A stretch of DNA of 58,721 nt, taken from assembly GCF_003711845.1 (NCBI RefSeq), contig NZ_RHLQ01000010.1:1-58721 (forward strand), read 5' to 3'. Source of the DNA: Lysinibacillus halotolerans. GTDB taxonomy: Bacteria > Bacillota > Bacilli > Bacillales_A > Planococcaceae. The notes beneath the pieces are model-generated. The model had not been told where the DNA came from. It saw only the letters and a program-made list of their open reading frames with translations, and made no database searches. How positions within the stretch are numbered: the first letter of the stretch is position 1; each line of letters opens with the position of its first letter. A program made the position numbers and the translations under genes. Positions 30,352 to 38,486 of the stretch are shown here, in pieces.

Positions 30352-32184
30352 TTATTTTTTATTATTGTCATCCATTTTCAATACAGCCATAAATGCTTCT
30401 TGAGGCACTTCTACAGAACCGACTTGCTTCATACGTTTTTTACCTTCTTTTTGTTTATCAAGAAGTTTACGTTTACGTGAAATATCTCCACCATAACATT
30501 TTGCAAGAACGTTTTTCCGCATCGCTTTAATAGTAGAACGGGCAATAATTTTTTGACCAATGGCAGCTTGTACAGGTACTTCAAATTGTTGACGAGGAAT
30601 TAATTCTTTTAATTTTTCAACAATCACTTTTCCGCGCTCATAGGCAAAGTCCCGATGTACGATGAAACTTAGTGCATCCACTTGCTCACCATTTAGTAGA
30701 ATATCCATTTTTACTAACTTCGAAGGTTTATATCCAATCAGCTCATAGTCAAAGGACGCATAACCTTTTGTATTTGATTTTAAATAATCAAAGAAGTCAT
30801 ACACAATTTCGGATAATGGAATTTCATATTGGATACTTACACGGGTAGTATCAAGATAGTCCATCCCAATAAACGTACCGCGCTTCATTTGACATAATTC
30901 CATTACTGCCCCTACATAATCATTTGGCACCATAATCGTCGCCTTAACATATGGTTCTTCCACATGGTCAATTTTTTGTGGATCCGGCATCATCGAAGGG
31001 TTGTCCACTTTTACAGAACTTCCATCCGTTAAAGTAACATCATAAATAACAGAAGGAGCTGTTGTAATTAAATCAATATTAAATTCTCGTTCTAATCTTT
31101 CTTGCACAATTTCCATATGCAATAGTCCTAAAAAACCACAACGGAAACCAAAACCTAAAGCTTGAGAAGTTTCTGGTTCAAATTGTAATGCCGAGTCATT
31201 TAACTCTAATTTTTCAAGGGCCTCACGTAAATCATTATATTTCGCAGTATCAATCGGATATAGACCACAATATACCATCGGATTTAATTTACGATACCCT
31301 GGCAGCGGTTCACTAGCTGGATTCGTCACAGAAGTAATTGTATCCCCTACTCTTGTATCTCCTACCGATTTAATCGAAGCTGTTAAATAACCTACATCAC
31401 CAACTGTTAATTCAGCTACTGGCGTAATCTTCGGAGTATGTACACCTACTTCAACAACTTCAAATTCAGCTCCTGTAGCCATCATACGGATTTTATCTCC
31501 TGGTTTAACTGTGCCATTAACAATTCGAATGGAGGTCACTACGCCTTTGTATGCATCGTATAAAGAGTCAAAGATTAAAGCTTGTAATGGAGCATCCGGA
31601 TCTCCTGTAGGTGCAGGAACTTTTTCCACGATTTGCTCTAGTAAATCATCAATCCCAATTCCCGCTTTTGCAGATGCCAACACAGCCTCGGATGCATCAA
31701 GTCCAATTACATCCTCAACTTCTCCTCGTACACGCTCAGGATCTGCTGCAGGTAAATCAATTTTATTAATAACTGGGAGAATCTCTAAGTCATTATCTAA
31801 AGCTAAATAAACGTTTGCTAACGTTTGAGCTTCAATACCTTGTGCAGCATCGACAACTAGTATAGCTCCTTCACACGCAGCAAGACTACGGGAAACTTCA
31901 TAGGTAAAATCGACGTGTCCTGGCGTATCAATAAGATGGAATGTATACGTTTCTCCATTCTTCGCTAAATATTTTAATTGGACTGCATTTAATTTGATCG
32001 TAATACCTCTTTCACGTTCTAAATCCATCGAGTCCAATAGCTGTGCCTTCATTTCACGGGCAGTTAATGCTTTTGTTTTTTCTAAAATTCGGTCTGCTAA
32101 TGTAGATTTACCGTGATCGATATGGGCAATGATAGAAAAATTTCGTATGTTTTCTTGTCGTTTTAAACGTTCTTCTCGATTCAT
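30352..32184 (-). CDS. lepA: Elongation factor 4 (LepA)
   Basis: LepA is a ribosome-associated translational GTPase implicated in initiation, back-translocation and 30S biogenesis. It has 610 residues. The GTPase domain shows [10 protein letters not shown], the switch [15 protein letters not shown] and NKIDLP. Domains II-V and the LepA-specific C-terminal domain follow ([17 protein letters not shown] region and KMRKNV-like basic segment near the end). I chose ATG 32184 ([18 protein letters not shown]) behind AGGAGTG; an in-frame ATG at 32250 would add 22 residues that overlap leader stem-loops. It is preceded by a highly structured leader. Confidence 0.97.
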   Translation of the reverse strand: MNREERLKRQENIRNFSIIAHIDHGKSTLADRILEKTKALTAREMKAQLLDSMDLERERGITIKLNAVQLKYLAKNGETYTFHLIDTPGHVDFTYEVSRSLAACEGAILVVDAAQGIEAQTLANVYLALDNDLEILPVINKIDLPAADPERVRGEVEDVIGLDASEAVLASAKAGIGIDDLLEQIVEKVPAPTGDPDAPLQALIFDSLYDAYKGVVTSIRIVNGTVKPGDKIRMMATGAEFEVVEVGVHTPKITPVAELTVGDVGYLTASIKSVGDTRVGDTITSVTNPASEPLPGYRKLNPMVYCGLYPIDTAKYNDLREALEKLELNDSALQFEPETSQALGFGFRCGFLGLLHMEIVQERLEREFNIDLITTAPSVIYDVTLTDGSSVKVDNPSMMPDPQKIDHVEEPYVKATIMVPNDYVGAVMELCQMKRGTFIGMDYLDTTRVSIQYEIPLSEIVYDFFDYLKSNTKGYASFDYELIGYKPSKLVKMDILLNGEQVDALSFIVHRDFAYERGKVIVEKLKELIPRQQFEVPVQAAIGQKIIARSTIKAMRKNVLAKCYGGDISRKRKLLDKQKEGKKRMKQVGSVEVPQEAFMAVLKMDDNNKK

Positions 32185-32205
32185 GTCGTGTTCACTCCTA
32201 ATCAA

Positions 32206-32365
32206 ATACGCCTCCCGCGTATATTCTGCCGTTAAATGCAGAATGGTCAAAGATTCACTTTGTACCGAAAAGGTACCTGTATCGAATCTTAGACAAACGC
32301 TGGAGGCTTTAACCTTTATCAGTACGGATTCATACTGAAAAATTGGTAACCCGCTTTGAATTACC
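32206..32365 (-). promoter_or_regulatory. Structured lepA leader with five consecutive stem-loops
   Basis: On the minus strand, in order: GGTAA/TTACC (32345-32365), CAGTA/TACTG (32320-32337), AAGATTC/GAATCTT with inner GTACC/GGTAC (32250-32290), ATTCTGC/GCAGAAT (32223-32244) and ATACGC/GCGTAT (32206-32222). The last ends just before the lepA ribosome binding site. No T-run follows the later hairpins. I do not recognise a known riboswitch. Only the first hairpin has a T-rich tail (AATTTTTC) and could end spoIIP transcription. Confidence 0.65.
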
Positions 32366-32483
32366 TCTATTTACAATTCCTTCGAAAAAAGGCTAAACTA
32401 ACTTGAATTATAGCAGTGACACAACACCTTTAGCAATCATGTAGTGAGAAAAAACGTAATTATCCGTCTGCACAATTGACAAA

Positions 32484-33347
32484 CTAGGCACTTTCTTCTT
32501 GTTTTACATACGATTTAGCAATGGCTTGAGCAAGAACAGCAACAGTGCGATAGACTTCATCTTCCGTATTATCAATTCCACCAATTTCAATTAATAAAAG
32601 ATTTTCTGCTAAATCTTGGTTGTACACGCCATCCACTCCTGCACCAGATTTTTTTATCGTCCCTCTTGAAATATTTGGAACAATTTGATTCATCGTCTGA
32701 CTTAAAGTGTTGGCATAAGATAAATTCGTTTTATAATTTGGATTTTCAGCACCGATTACAAAGGCGATCTTTGCATATCCAACCTTATTATGGGTTATCG
32801 TCGATTTGTCATGGGCAGTTGCATCCCGATGTACATCTAAAATAAGGTCATACTGTGTTTTTTCTAGTTCCTTACTAATGTAAGGTCGTACAGTATCATA
32901 TGCGGAAGAAAATGCTGAACCATTTTTCTTCATGACCGACATCACGTCTACATCAAGGGTTTTAGCATTTAAACCGTTTAATTTAAAATAATCTTCCATC
33001 ACCTTTGACATGGAAAATAAATTACTTTTGTCATCATAAACGGCGACGGTTCCTCTTTCATTTTCAACAAACGGCTTATATGTTTCGTGAGAATGCGTAA
33101 ACACAAACAATACATCAAAAGGATCGACTGGCATTGACACATCTGTAGCAGTTACTTCTGTTGCTGTTACTCCTTCAGAACTTACTTCCGATGAGTTAAC
33201 TTCCGTTGACGCATAGACTACTTTCTTTTCTTCAGCTAAAGAAGGCTCGTATTTTTCATTGTTGGGAAAAGGCAATAGTCCTGTAATAATTGGCAACATA
33301 AAAAAGAAGACTAGAAAAACTGATAGTACTTTTAATCTTTTTAACAT
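32484..33347 (-). CDS. spoIIP: Stage II sporulation protein SpoIIP
   Basis: SpoIIP is an amidase/endopeptidase of the SpoIIDMP engulfment machine, acting on septal peptidoglycan. It has 287 residues: an N-terminal membrane anchor (LKVLSVFLVFFFMLPIITGL), a Ser/Thr/Val-rich linker and the catalytic domain with FTHSHETYKPF, LDVHRDAT and LIEIGGIDN. The linker is shorter than in B. subtilis (401 residues). The start is ATG 33347 after AAGGAGAGG. It follows gpr, as in B. subtilis; yqxA is missing. A hairpin masks its ribosome binding site. Confidence 0.95.
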   Translation of the reverse strand: MLKRLKVLSVFLVFFFMLPIITGLLPFPNNEKYEPSLAEEKKVVYASTEVNSSEVSSEGVTATEVTATDVSMPVDPFDVLFVFTHSHETYKPFVENERGTVAVYDDKSNLFSMSKVMEDYFKLNGLNAKTLDVDVMSVMKKNGSAFSSAYDTVRPYISKELEKTQYDLILDVHRDATAHDKSTITHNKVGYAKIAFVIGAENPNYKTNLSYANTLSQTMNQIVPNISRGTIKKSGAGVDGVYNQDLAENLLLIEIGGIDNTEDEVYRTVAVLAQAIAKSYVKQEESA

Positions 33348-33352
33348 GACAT

Positions 33353-33384
33353 CCTCTCCTTCCACTACGATATGGAGGGAGAGG
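33353..33384 (-). promoter_or_regulatory. Hairpin masking the spoIIP ribosome binding site
   Basis: CCTCTCCCTCC (33374-33384) pairs at ten of eleven positions with GGAAGGAGAGG (33353-33363), which contains the spoIIP Shine-Dalgarno. The loop is ten bases and there is no T-run after it, so it suggests translational control instead of termination. Confidence 0.6.
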
Positions 33385-33395
33385 TCATTTTAGAA

Positions 33396-34424
33396 CTATT
33401 TGATTTTATGTTCCATCCAATTAAAGAGACATTTACTAATTAAAATCGAATATTTCGTAATCCAAACATCTACTTCCTTTGGCGTTACAATTAGTCTCTC
33501 AGGATGGGATGCGAATGCTTCCTCAAAAAGTTGTAGTCGATCATTTGTTGACCATGTCGACCATTCACCAAATATCGGTTTAATAAGATTTAAATCGACT
33601 CTATCGTTGGATTCCGGTGTCCATGAAGTAACAGATAATTTTCCAGATGGTTTTCCCCTTTCTTCTATTTTCGCAGCGATAGAACGAAATACACTATCGA
33701 TGGCATCTGCAATAATCACTGTCGCATCAACGACTGTCGGAACACCGATTGCTGTAACAGGTACACCCATTACTTCCTTCGATACTTCTGTACGCTGATT
33801 CCCTACACCAGAACCAGGGTGAATTCCGGTATTTGTAATTTGAATTGTTTTACATAATCGGGAACTTCCCCTTGTTGCTAAAGCATCGATTACTAAAACT
33901 AAAGAAGGTTTAATTTTCTCCGTTAACGCAAGGATGAAATCACTCGTTTCAAAGCCTGTTTGTCCTGTTACTCCCGGCGCATACATAATAAAATGATCAC
34001 TCGGGTTTTCAGACTGCTCATTTTGCATCGCATCAATTGCAAAAGGTCCAACGGCGTCTGGTGTGATCGTTTTGTTTCCTAAACCGATTACAAGAACTTT
34101 ACTATCTTTCGTTAATTTTATATCTTTATGGATGTCGTCGAGATATTTGGTAAATGCTTTTTCTAGTTGTTCAAACCCATTATTATCATCTACCGTCAAA
34201 GTCGGAACGGAGAGTGTAATATATTTCCCTTCTTTTTTTCCGATTTGTTCTTCCCCATTTTTATCTACTAAAACTTTTGTAACTTTTACACGTCCTTCAT
34301 TAAACTCATCTATCGAAACACCGCTAGAATGGGCTATTTTTTCCTTTTGGTTTTTCGTCTGATGCTCAACTACTTCTTGGGATTCATCAATTAAGTCCGT
34401 TCTACTCCAATTTACTTCTATCAT
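33396..34424 (-). CDS. gpr: Germination protease Gpr
   Basis: Gpr (family A25) degrades small acid-soluble spore proteins at germination and is made as an autoprocessed zymogen in the forespore. It has 342 residues with the family blocks GLGNKTITPDAVGPFAID, VIDALATRGSSRL, IHPGSGVGNQR and GVPTVVDATVI. I chose ATG 34424 (MIEVNWSRTDLIDE) with GAGGTGAT before it; the longer open frame is spurious and crosses the rpsT promoter. A possible sigma-G promoter, GAATA (34468-34472), 18 bp, CAACATA (34443-34449), fits known forespore expression but is weak. Confidence 0.95.
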   Translation of the reverse strand: MIEVNWSRTDLIDESQEVVEHQTKNQKEKIAHSSGVSIDEFNEGRVKVTKVLVDKNGEEQIGKKEGKYITLSVPTLTVDDNNGFEQLEKAFTKYLDDIHKDIKLTKDSKVLVIGLGNKTITPDAVGPFAIDAMQNEQSENPSDHFIMYAPGVTGQTGFETSDFILALTEKIKPSLVLVIDALATRGSSRLCKTIQITNTGIHPGSGVGNQRTEVSKEVMGVPVTAIGVPTVVDATVIIADAIDSVFRSIAAKIEERGKPSGKLSVTSWTPESNDRVDLNLIKPIFGEWSTWSTNDRLQLFEEAFASHPERLIVTPKEVDVWITKYSILISKCLFNWMEHKIK

Positions 34425-34486
34425 TTTTATCACCTCATTTTCTATGTTGGACAAACTGTCAAGTAAATATTCTTTGCATTTATCTA

Positions 34487-34515
34487 TTGCAATTATACGC
34501 GTCGTTTGGTAGAAT
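34487..34515 (+). promoter_or_regulatory. rpsT promoter, sigma-A type
   Basis: TTGCAA (34487-34492) and TAGAAT (34510-34515) are 17 bp apart, 75 bp before the rpsT start and divergent from gpr. Confidence 0.7.
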
Positions 34516-34589
34516 GATTTTTGTTGTATTGACAAATGAAAACAGTGAGAAGATGACTCATCTCGTACCTTATTTAGGAGGTGAAAGAT

Positions 34590-34841
34590 ATGCCAAACAT
34601 TAAATCTGCGATTAAACGAGTTAAAACTGCTGAAAAAGCAAACATTGCTAACTCTCAAGCAAAATCTGCAATGCGTACTACAATTAAAAAAGCTGAATTA
34701 GCATTAGCTAACAATGCTGAAAACGCTAAAGAATTACTAGTAGCTGCTAACAAAGCTCTTGATACAGCTGCTTCTAAAGGTCTTATCCATAAAAACGCTG
34801 CAGCTCGTAAAAAATCACGTTTAGCTAAAAAAGCTAACTAA
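34590..34841 (+). CDS. rpsT: 30S ribosomal protein S20
   Basis: S20 is a primary-binding 16S rRNA protein. It has 83 residues starting [20 protein letters not shown] and is rich in Ala and Lys throughout, with the usual helical composition. GGAGGTGAAAGAT precedes ATG 34590; an upstream in-frame GTG overlaps that site. It is alone on the plus strand between gpr and the two-gene membrane module, with its own promoter and terminator. Confidence 0.98.
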   Translation: MPNIKSAIKRVKTAEKANIANSQAKSAMRTTIKKAELALANNAENAKELLVAANKALDTAASKGLIHKNAAARKKSRLAKKAN

Positions 34842-34856
34842 TTGATGAACTATTAA

Positions 34857-34905
34857 GAGGTTTTCCTTATCATTTCTTTATATGATGTGAGGAAAATCTC
34901 TTTTT
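34857..34905 (+). terminator. rpsT terminator
   Basis: GAGGTTTTCCTTATCAT and ATGATGTGAGGAAAATCTC form a long hairpin (34857-34900) followed by TTTTT. It faces the downstream gene on the opposite strand. Confidence 0.88.
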
Positions 34906-34956
34906 CATTGCACAAAAAAACTATCCAAAAGACCCAAGTCCTGGATAGTTCGTTTA

Positions 34957-36270
34957 TTAATATAAGAATAAGTATTTGAAGTAATCTTCCCAAGTAAACG
35001 TTGTTAACAGTTCTTTATCCGGCCATTCAGTTGGAAAAGGGAAAAAACTTCGGCTATATAATTTTCTTTCCTTATCATTTAAAATGACTGTACCATCTTC
35101 AATAGAACTTGTAAAAACGGTCGTTCCATGATCATGAAACTCTAAATGCACAGGTGACAGATTAATTTTCCCCTCTTCATCCAATATATAAACAAATTCA
35201 CCAATACTTGAGTTTGACGTGTTGTCCGTATGCACCCATTCTTTCTTCAATCGATGAGCATTTAATGCTTCGTCAATTATAATTTTAGCCTTTGTCAAAC
35301 TCGCAATCGGCTTATTAATAATTTGTTCATCTAGATCAATCCGTAATTCATAGGCAGTTGGTTGCGGAAGCTTTACGACCTTCTCCATTTCTTTATACCA
35401 GATCGATTTAATAGCAGGGATATTTTGTTTTTCTACTACAACACCTAGTAATTCTTTTTCCCCTTCTGCTGCTAATTCCAGTTCTTCTGCTCCTCCAGCT
35501 TGCCCAATGTTCTCTCCAACAAGTAACGGATCTAATTCTACATTTTGGTTTTCGTTTATTTGTTGCCATTCCTTTTCTGAAAGATAGGTTAATAGATTTT
35601 TATCATTAGGATAGAGTATAAACGTAACCGAACCATTTTCCTCAATCACATCACCTATCATCCCATCAACAGGACTAGATAACACATTAGATACAGTTAG
35701 TTCGTTCATTTGTTCATCAATGATATCAATGTTTCTTTGAACTTCAGCAATACGACTTTCTACGATTGCAATTGCTTCGATAGGTGATTCTTTCAAGATT
35801 TGCGTTTCAATAGTAAAAGTGAACTCATCACCGATTTCTTCGGTATCAAAATTTGAAGTAGGCTCATCTAAAAACTCTTCAACTTCTAATTTAGCAACAA
35901 TCTCTTCTAAAGTTATTAACTCCCTCTCATAGGCCATTCTTTCGGCCTCCATTTTTTTTCGTTCCTTGGCTGCTTCTTCTGTTTTATAAGCGGCTATTTC
36001 TTCATCCATTAAAATTTTTTGACCAGGTTGGACGGATATTTGGGATAAAGCTTCTGCATTTGCTGTAATATGAATTTCTTCTTTCGGAACAATAAGAGCA
36101 TCTTTTTCTATATACGCCCTTTCTGTATTTGAAGTGGCACGCTCATATTCAGAAATATAATAGGATCGACTTATCTGACTATCTTCACTAAATACAAGTC
36201 GAATATTCAAAATGAGAAAGGACAAAAAAAGTCCATAACCAATGATCCACCAAATTTTCACCTTCCGCAT
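34957..36270 (-). CDS. HlyD-like membrane adaptor protein of unknown substrate
   Basis: The 437-residue protein has one N-terminal membrane span (about 6-27). An extracytoplasmic part follows, with a barrel-sandwich-like strand pair (VQPGQKILMDEEIAAYKTEE and SSPVDGMIGDVIEENGSVTF) around two helical coils (about 97-128 and 165-190). This is the HlyD/RND-adaptor plan. The C-terminal 200 residues are less typical. It begins within the stop codon of the upstream gene (TAATG), so both are co-translated. No ATPase or permease gene adjoins, so the substrate is unknown. Family resemblance is by architecture only. The pair is absent from this locus in B. subtilis. Confidence 0.7.
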   Translation of the reverse strand: MRKVKIWWIIGYGLFLSFLILNIRLVFSEDSQISRSYYISEYERATSNTERAYIEKDALIVPKEEIHITANAEALSQISVQPGQKILMDEEIAAYKTEEAAKERKKMEAERMAYERELITLEEIVAKLEVEEFLDEPTSNFDTEEIGDEFTFTIETQILKESPIEAIAIVESRIAEVQRNIDIIDEQMNELTVSNVLSSPVDGMIGDVIEENGSVTFILYPNDKNLLTYLSEKEWQQINENQNVELDPLLVGENIGQAGGAEELELAAEGEKELLGVVVEKQNIPAIKSIWYKEMEKVVKLPQPTAYELRIDLDEQIINKPIASLTKAKIIIDEALNAHRLKKEWVHTDNTSNSSIGEFVYILDEEGKINLSPVHLEFHDHGTTVFTSSIEDGTVILNDKERKLYSRSFFPFPTEWPDKELLTTFTWEDYFKYLFLY

Positions 36271-36959
36271 TATAGACCTACCACCTTTAATAGATAGTCT
36301 TTTATCGGTATTACACTAATAGCTGCAGTAATAAGGGCGAAGAAAAGTTGAACAATCATAATTTTCGTTAATAATATCCCTTTGCTTTCCTCTTCCCATT
36401 TAGAAAGAAATACGTATTGAATCACAACGGTTGCAACGGTTGCAACCGTTATTTGATTTAAAAAATATATAACAAAACTATCATTCACTAAATAGGATGT
36501 AATAGGCCCTAAGGATAAAAAGGATAAAGGTGTCGTATACCCCACCATAACAAATACTATAAATAGAATCACTTTCTCTATTAAAATACTAGCAATAACG
36601 AATAATTGAATCTTTGATATTGAACGAAATGGAAAGTCTGTTAATACATATAAACAAAAGGAAATAATATAATAATGAAAAAGGAAAAATAACATTCCTT
36701 CAATCGCTGCTCCTAATGTAGACAAATATCGACTTACCACAAATTCTTCATACATATTTGAAACGGAAAAATAGGTTAGACCTTCCGTCCCCATCCCCCA
36801 AAGGTCTCTTACTATGTAAAACATGATCATGAAGAAAAACAATATAAAAAATTTAATACGATACCCTTTTATTAGATAACCTTGATCTGCGTTATCTAAT
36901 GCAAAGGCTAATTTACTAGGATTGAATAGTGAATGCCAAAATCTAAATTGATAGTCCAT
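36270..36959 (-). CDS. Polytopic membrane protein, partner of the HlyD-like gene
   Basis: The 229-residue protein has about five membrane helices after a 35-residue cytoplasmic N terminus (starts near residues 38, 92, 118, 155 and 198). The plan resembles YIP1-type membrane proteins, but I cannot confirm the family. The start is ATG 36959 with AAAGGAATAG before it. It overlaps the HlyD-like gene by one base, so the two form an operon and probably a complex. It contains the plus-strand-palindromic stretch GCAACGGTTGCAACGG near 36430, a small in-gene repeat encoding TVATVAT. Confidence 0.7.
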   Translation of the reverse strand: MDYQFRFWHSLFNPSKLAFALDNADQGYLIKGYRIKFFILFFFMIMFYIVRDLWGMGTEGLTYFSVSNMYEEFVVSRYLSTLGAAIEGMLFFLFHYYIISFCLYVLTDFPFRSISKIQLFVIASILIEKVILFIVFVMVGYTTPLSFLSLGPITSYLVNDSFVIYFLNQITVATVATVVIQYVFLSKWEEESKGILLTKIMIVQLFFALITAAISVIPIKDYLLKVVGL

Positions 36960-37087
36960 GTCTATTCCTTTCAATATAACGTTTATATTTTTTGGTTAAA
37001 TTGAAACTTAATAGATTAAATATAACAGATTTTGTAAATGGAGTTAAATGGATAACTAATTATAAATTGGAAAATGCTCCATATGGT

Positions 37088-38098
37088 TTATAGCGCTTTT
37101 AGTAAAAACATTTCCAAATACCTCTCACGATTCCCACTGATGGATTTCAATTGTAAATCAATTTCAGCTAATTTATTTAATGCTTTGAGTAGCCTTTCTT
37201 CACTTGGCCGATCCCGATTTTCCAACATTAGCTTTACCCGATAAGGGTGAATTTTCAGCTGCTTTGAAATTTGATTTGGATGATATCCTTTTTTCTGTAA
37301 AAAATAAACGTTATTCATTGTACGAATATTTGACGCAAGGAGCCCGACAAGTTTAATCGGTTCTTCCTTTTGACGCAGTAAATCATGGTAAATATGCAGG
37401 GCTTCTGCACTATTATGAGACAAATAGGCATTTAACATTTTAAATGCATCATGCTCCAACGTTTTTGCAACAAGTTCTTCTACTAGATGAACGGATATTT
37501 GCTGTTCTTCACCTAAATACAACGATATTTTTTCAATTTCAATTTGCAATTGCAGCATATTTGCTCCAACCATTTCAATTAACTTATCCACCGCTTCATC
37601 AGTAATACTTTTTTCAAATGCTTTAACTTCATTCCGAACCCAGACAGCCAGATCATTTTCTTTCGGTGTTTCGGCATGTAGCATAATACTTTTTTCTTTC
37701 ATAGCTTTTGTAATTTTTTTACGTTCGTCTAGCTTTTCATACGGTGCAATAAAAACGGTGATACAAAAATCCGATGGATGGGCTAACCAATTTTCCAACC
37801 TTTTTAAATCATGTTCTATTTTTTCTTTCCCTTTTTCCGATGCTTTTAAAAAAGATGCGTTTTTCGCAATCACTAATTTTTTTTCTGAAAAAAATGGGAA
37901 TGTATCTGCTTCATCAATGACTAAATCAACAGGCGATTCTTCTAAATCAAATGTGATGATCTCCGCCTCTTCATTTTTATTCAAAGATTGTTTCAATCTT
38001 TTAATCGTTTCATCAACGAAATAAGTTTCTTCTCCGAAAATACAATAAATAGGAGCGATTTGCCCATTTTGCATTTCTTTCCAAATTTTCGTAAACAT
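37088..38098 (-). CDS. holA: DNA polymerase III delta subunit
   Basis: HolA is the clamp-loader subunit that opens the beta clamp. It has 336 residues with an N-terminal AAA+-like fold lacking a Walker A (PIYCIFGEETYFVDETIKRL) and a C-terminal collar domain. The motif LLASNIRTMNNVYFLQ is typical. AGGAGG precedes ATG 38098. In B. subtilis (yqeN) rpsT follows directly; here the membrane module intervenes. Confidence 0.95.
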   Translation of the reverse strand: MFTKIWKEMQNGQIAPIYCIFGEETYFVDETIKRLKQSLNKNEEAEIITFDLEESPVDLVIDEADTFPFFSEKKLVIAKNASFLKASEKGKEKIEHDLKRLENWLAHPSDFCITVFIAPYEKLDERKKITKAMKEKSIMLHAETPKENDLAVWVRNEVKAFEKSITDEAVDKLIEMVGANMLQLQIEIEKISLYLGEEQQISVHLVEELVAKTLEHDAFKMLNAYLSHNSAEALHIYHDLLRQKEEPIKLVGLLASNIRTMNNVYFLQKKGYHPNQISKQLKIHPYRVKLMLENRDRPSEERLLKALNKLAEIDLQLKSISGNRERYLEMFLLKAL

Positions 38099-38272
38099 AT
38101 TGAAATCCTCCTAATACTTTACCTACTAATAAGTATACACGTTTTTTATTTTCTAGCATCTATGTATAAAATGTGGCAAACAATGAAAGGTTAATAAAGA
38201 GAAAAGGTTTTATTCGATATAGATTTTTGTATAATCTTCACTTATAATTGAGTTTGAGTAGGAGGGATAGGT

Positions 38273-38437
38273 ATGTCATCACATGATGAGAACGTTGTAA
38301 CACACAATCCTTTTGAAGGCAAAAACGGCGCTTCAATGCGAAATCAAGCTATTGATGCTGGCGTTGGATTTGGTGTTTCTTTCGTATTCTTTGCACTTAT
38401 GTTTATTATTGCAACAATTATTGATGTAGCAGCATAA
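38273..38437 (+). CDS. yqzM: YqzM family small membrane protein
   Basis: The 54-residue protein has a C-terminal membrane helix (GVGFGVSFVFFALMFIIATI). It resembles B. subtilis YqzM in the segment IDAGVGFGVSF and in its position between holA and comEC, but carries a longer hydrophilic N terminus. GGAGGGATAGGT precedes ATG 38273. It is convergent with comEC and shares its terminator. The function is unknown. Confidence 0.82.
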   Translation: MSSHDENVVTHNPFEGKNGASMRNQAIDAGVGFGVSFVFFALMFIIATIIDVAA

Positions 38438-38446
38438 TCGCTGAAA

Positions 38447-38486
38447 GAAAAAAGGGAGATCTCTATTTTGAGATTTCCCTTTTTTC
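38447..38486. terminator. Bidirectional terminator shared by yqzM and comEC
   Basis: GAAAAAAGGGAGATCTC and GAGATTTCCCTTTTTTC flank TATTTT with one mismatch. The comEC stop codon lies in the loop. The T- and A-runs allow termination in both directions. Confidence 0.9.

Noticed and set aside
34425-34658. N-terminal extension of Gpr by 78 residues
   Set aside because: It crosses the rpsT promoter and ribosome binding site region, has no family similarity, and a good GAGGTGAT precedes the ATG at 34424.
34957-36959. Prophage or integrated element between rpsT and holA
   Set aside because: No integrase, attachment repeats or phage-type genes; codon use looks like the neighbours.
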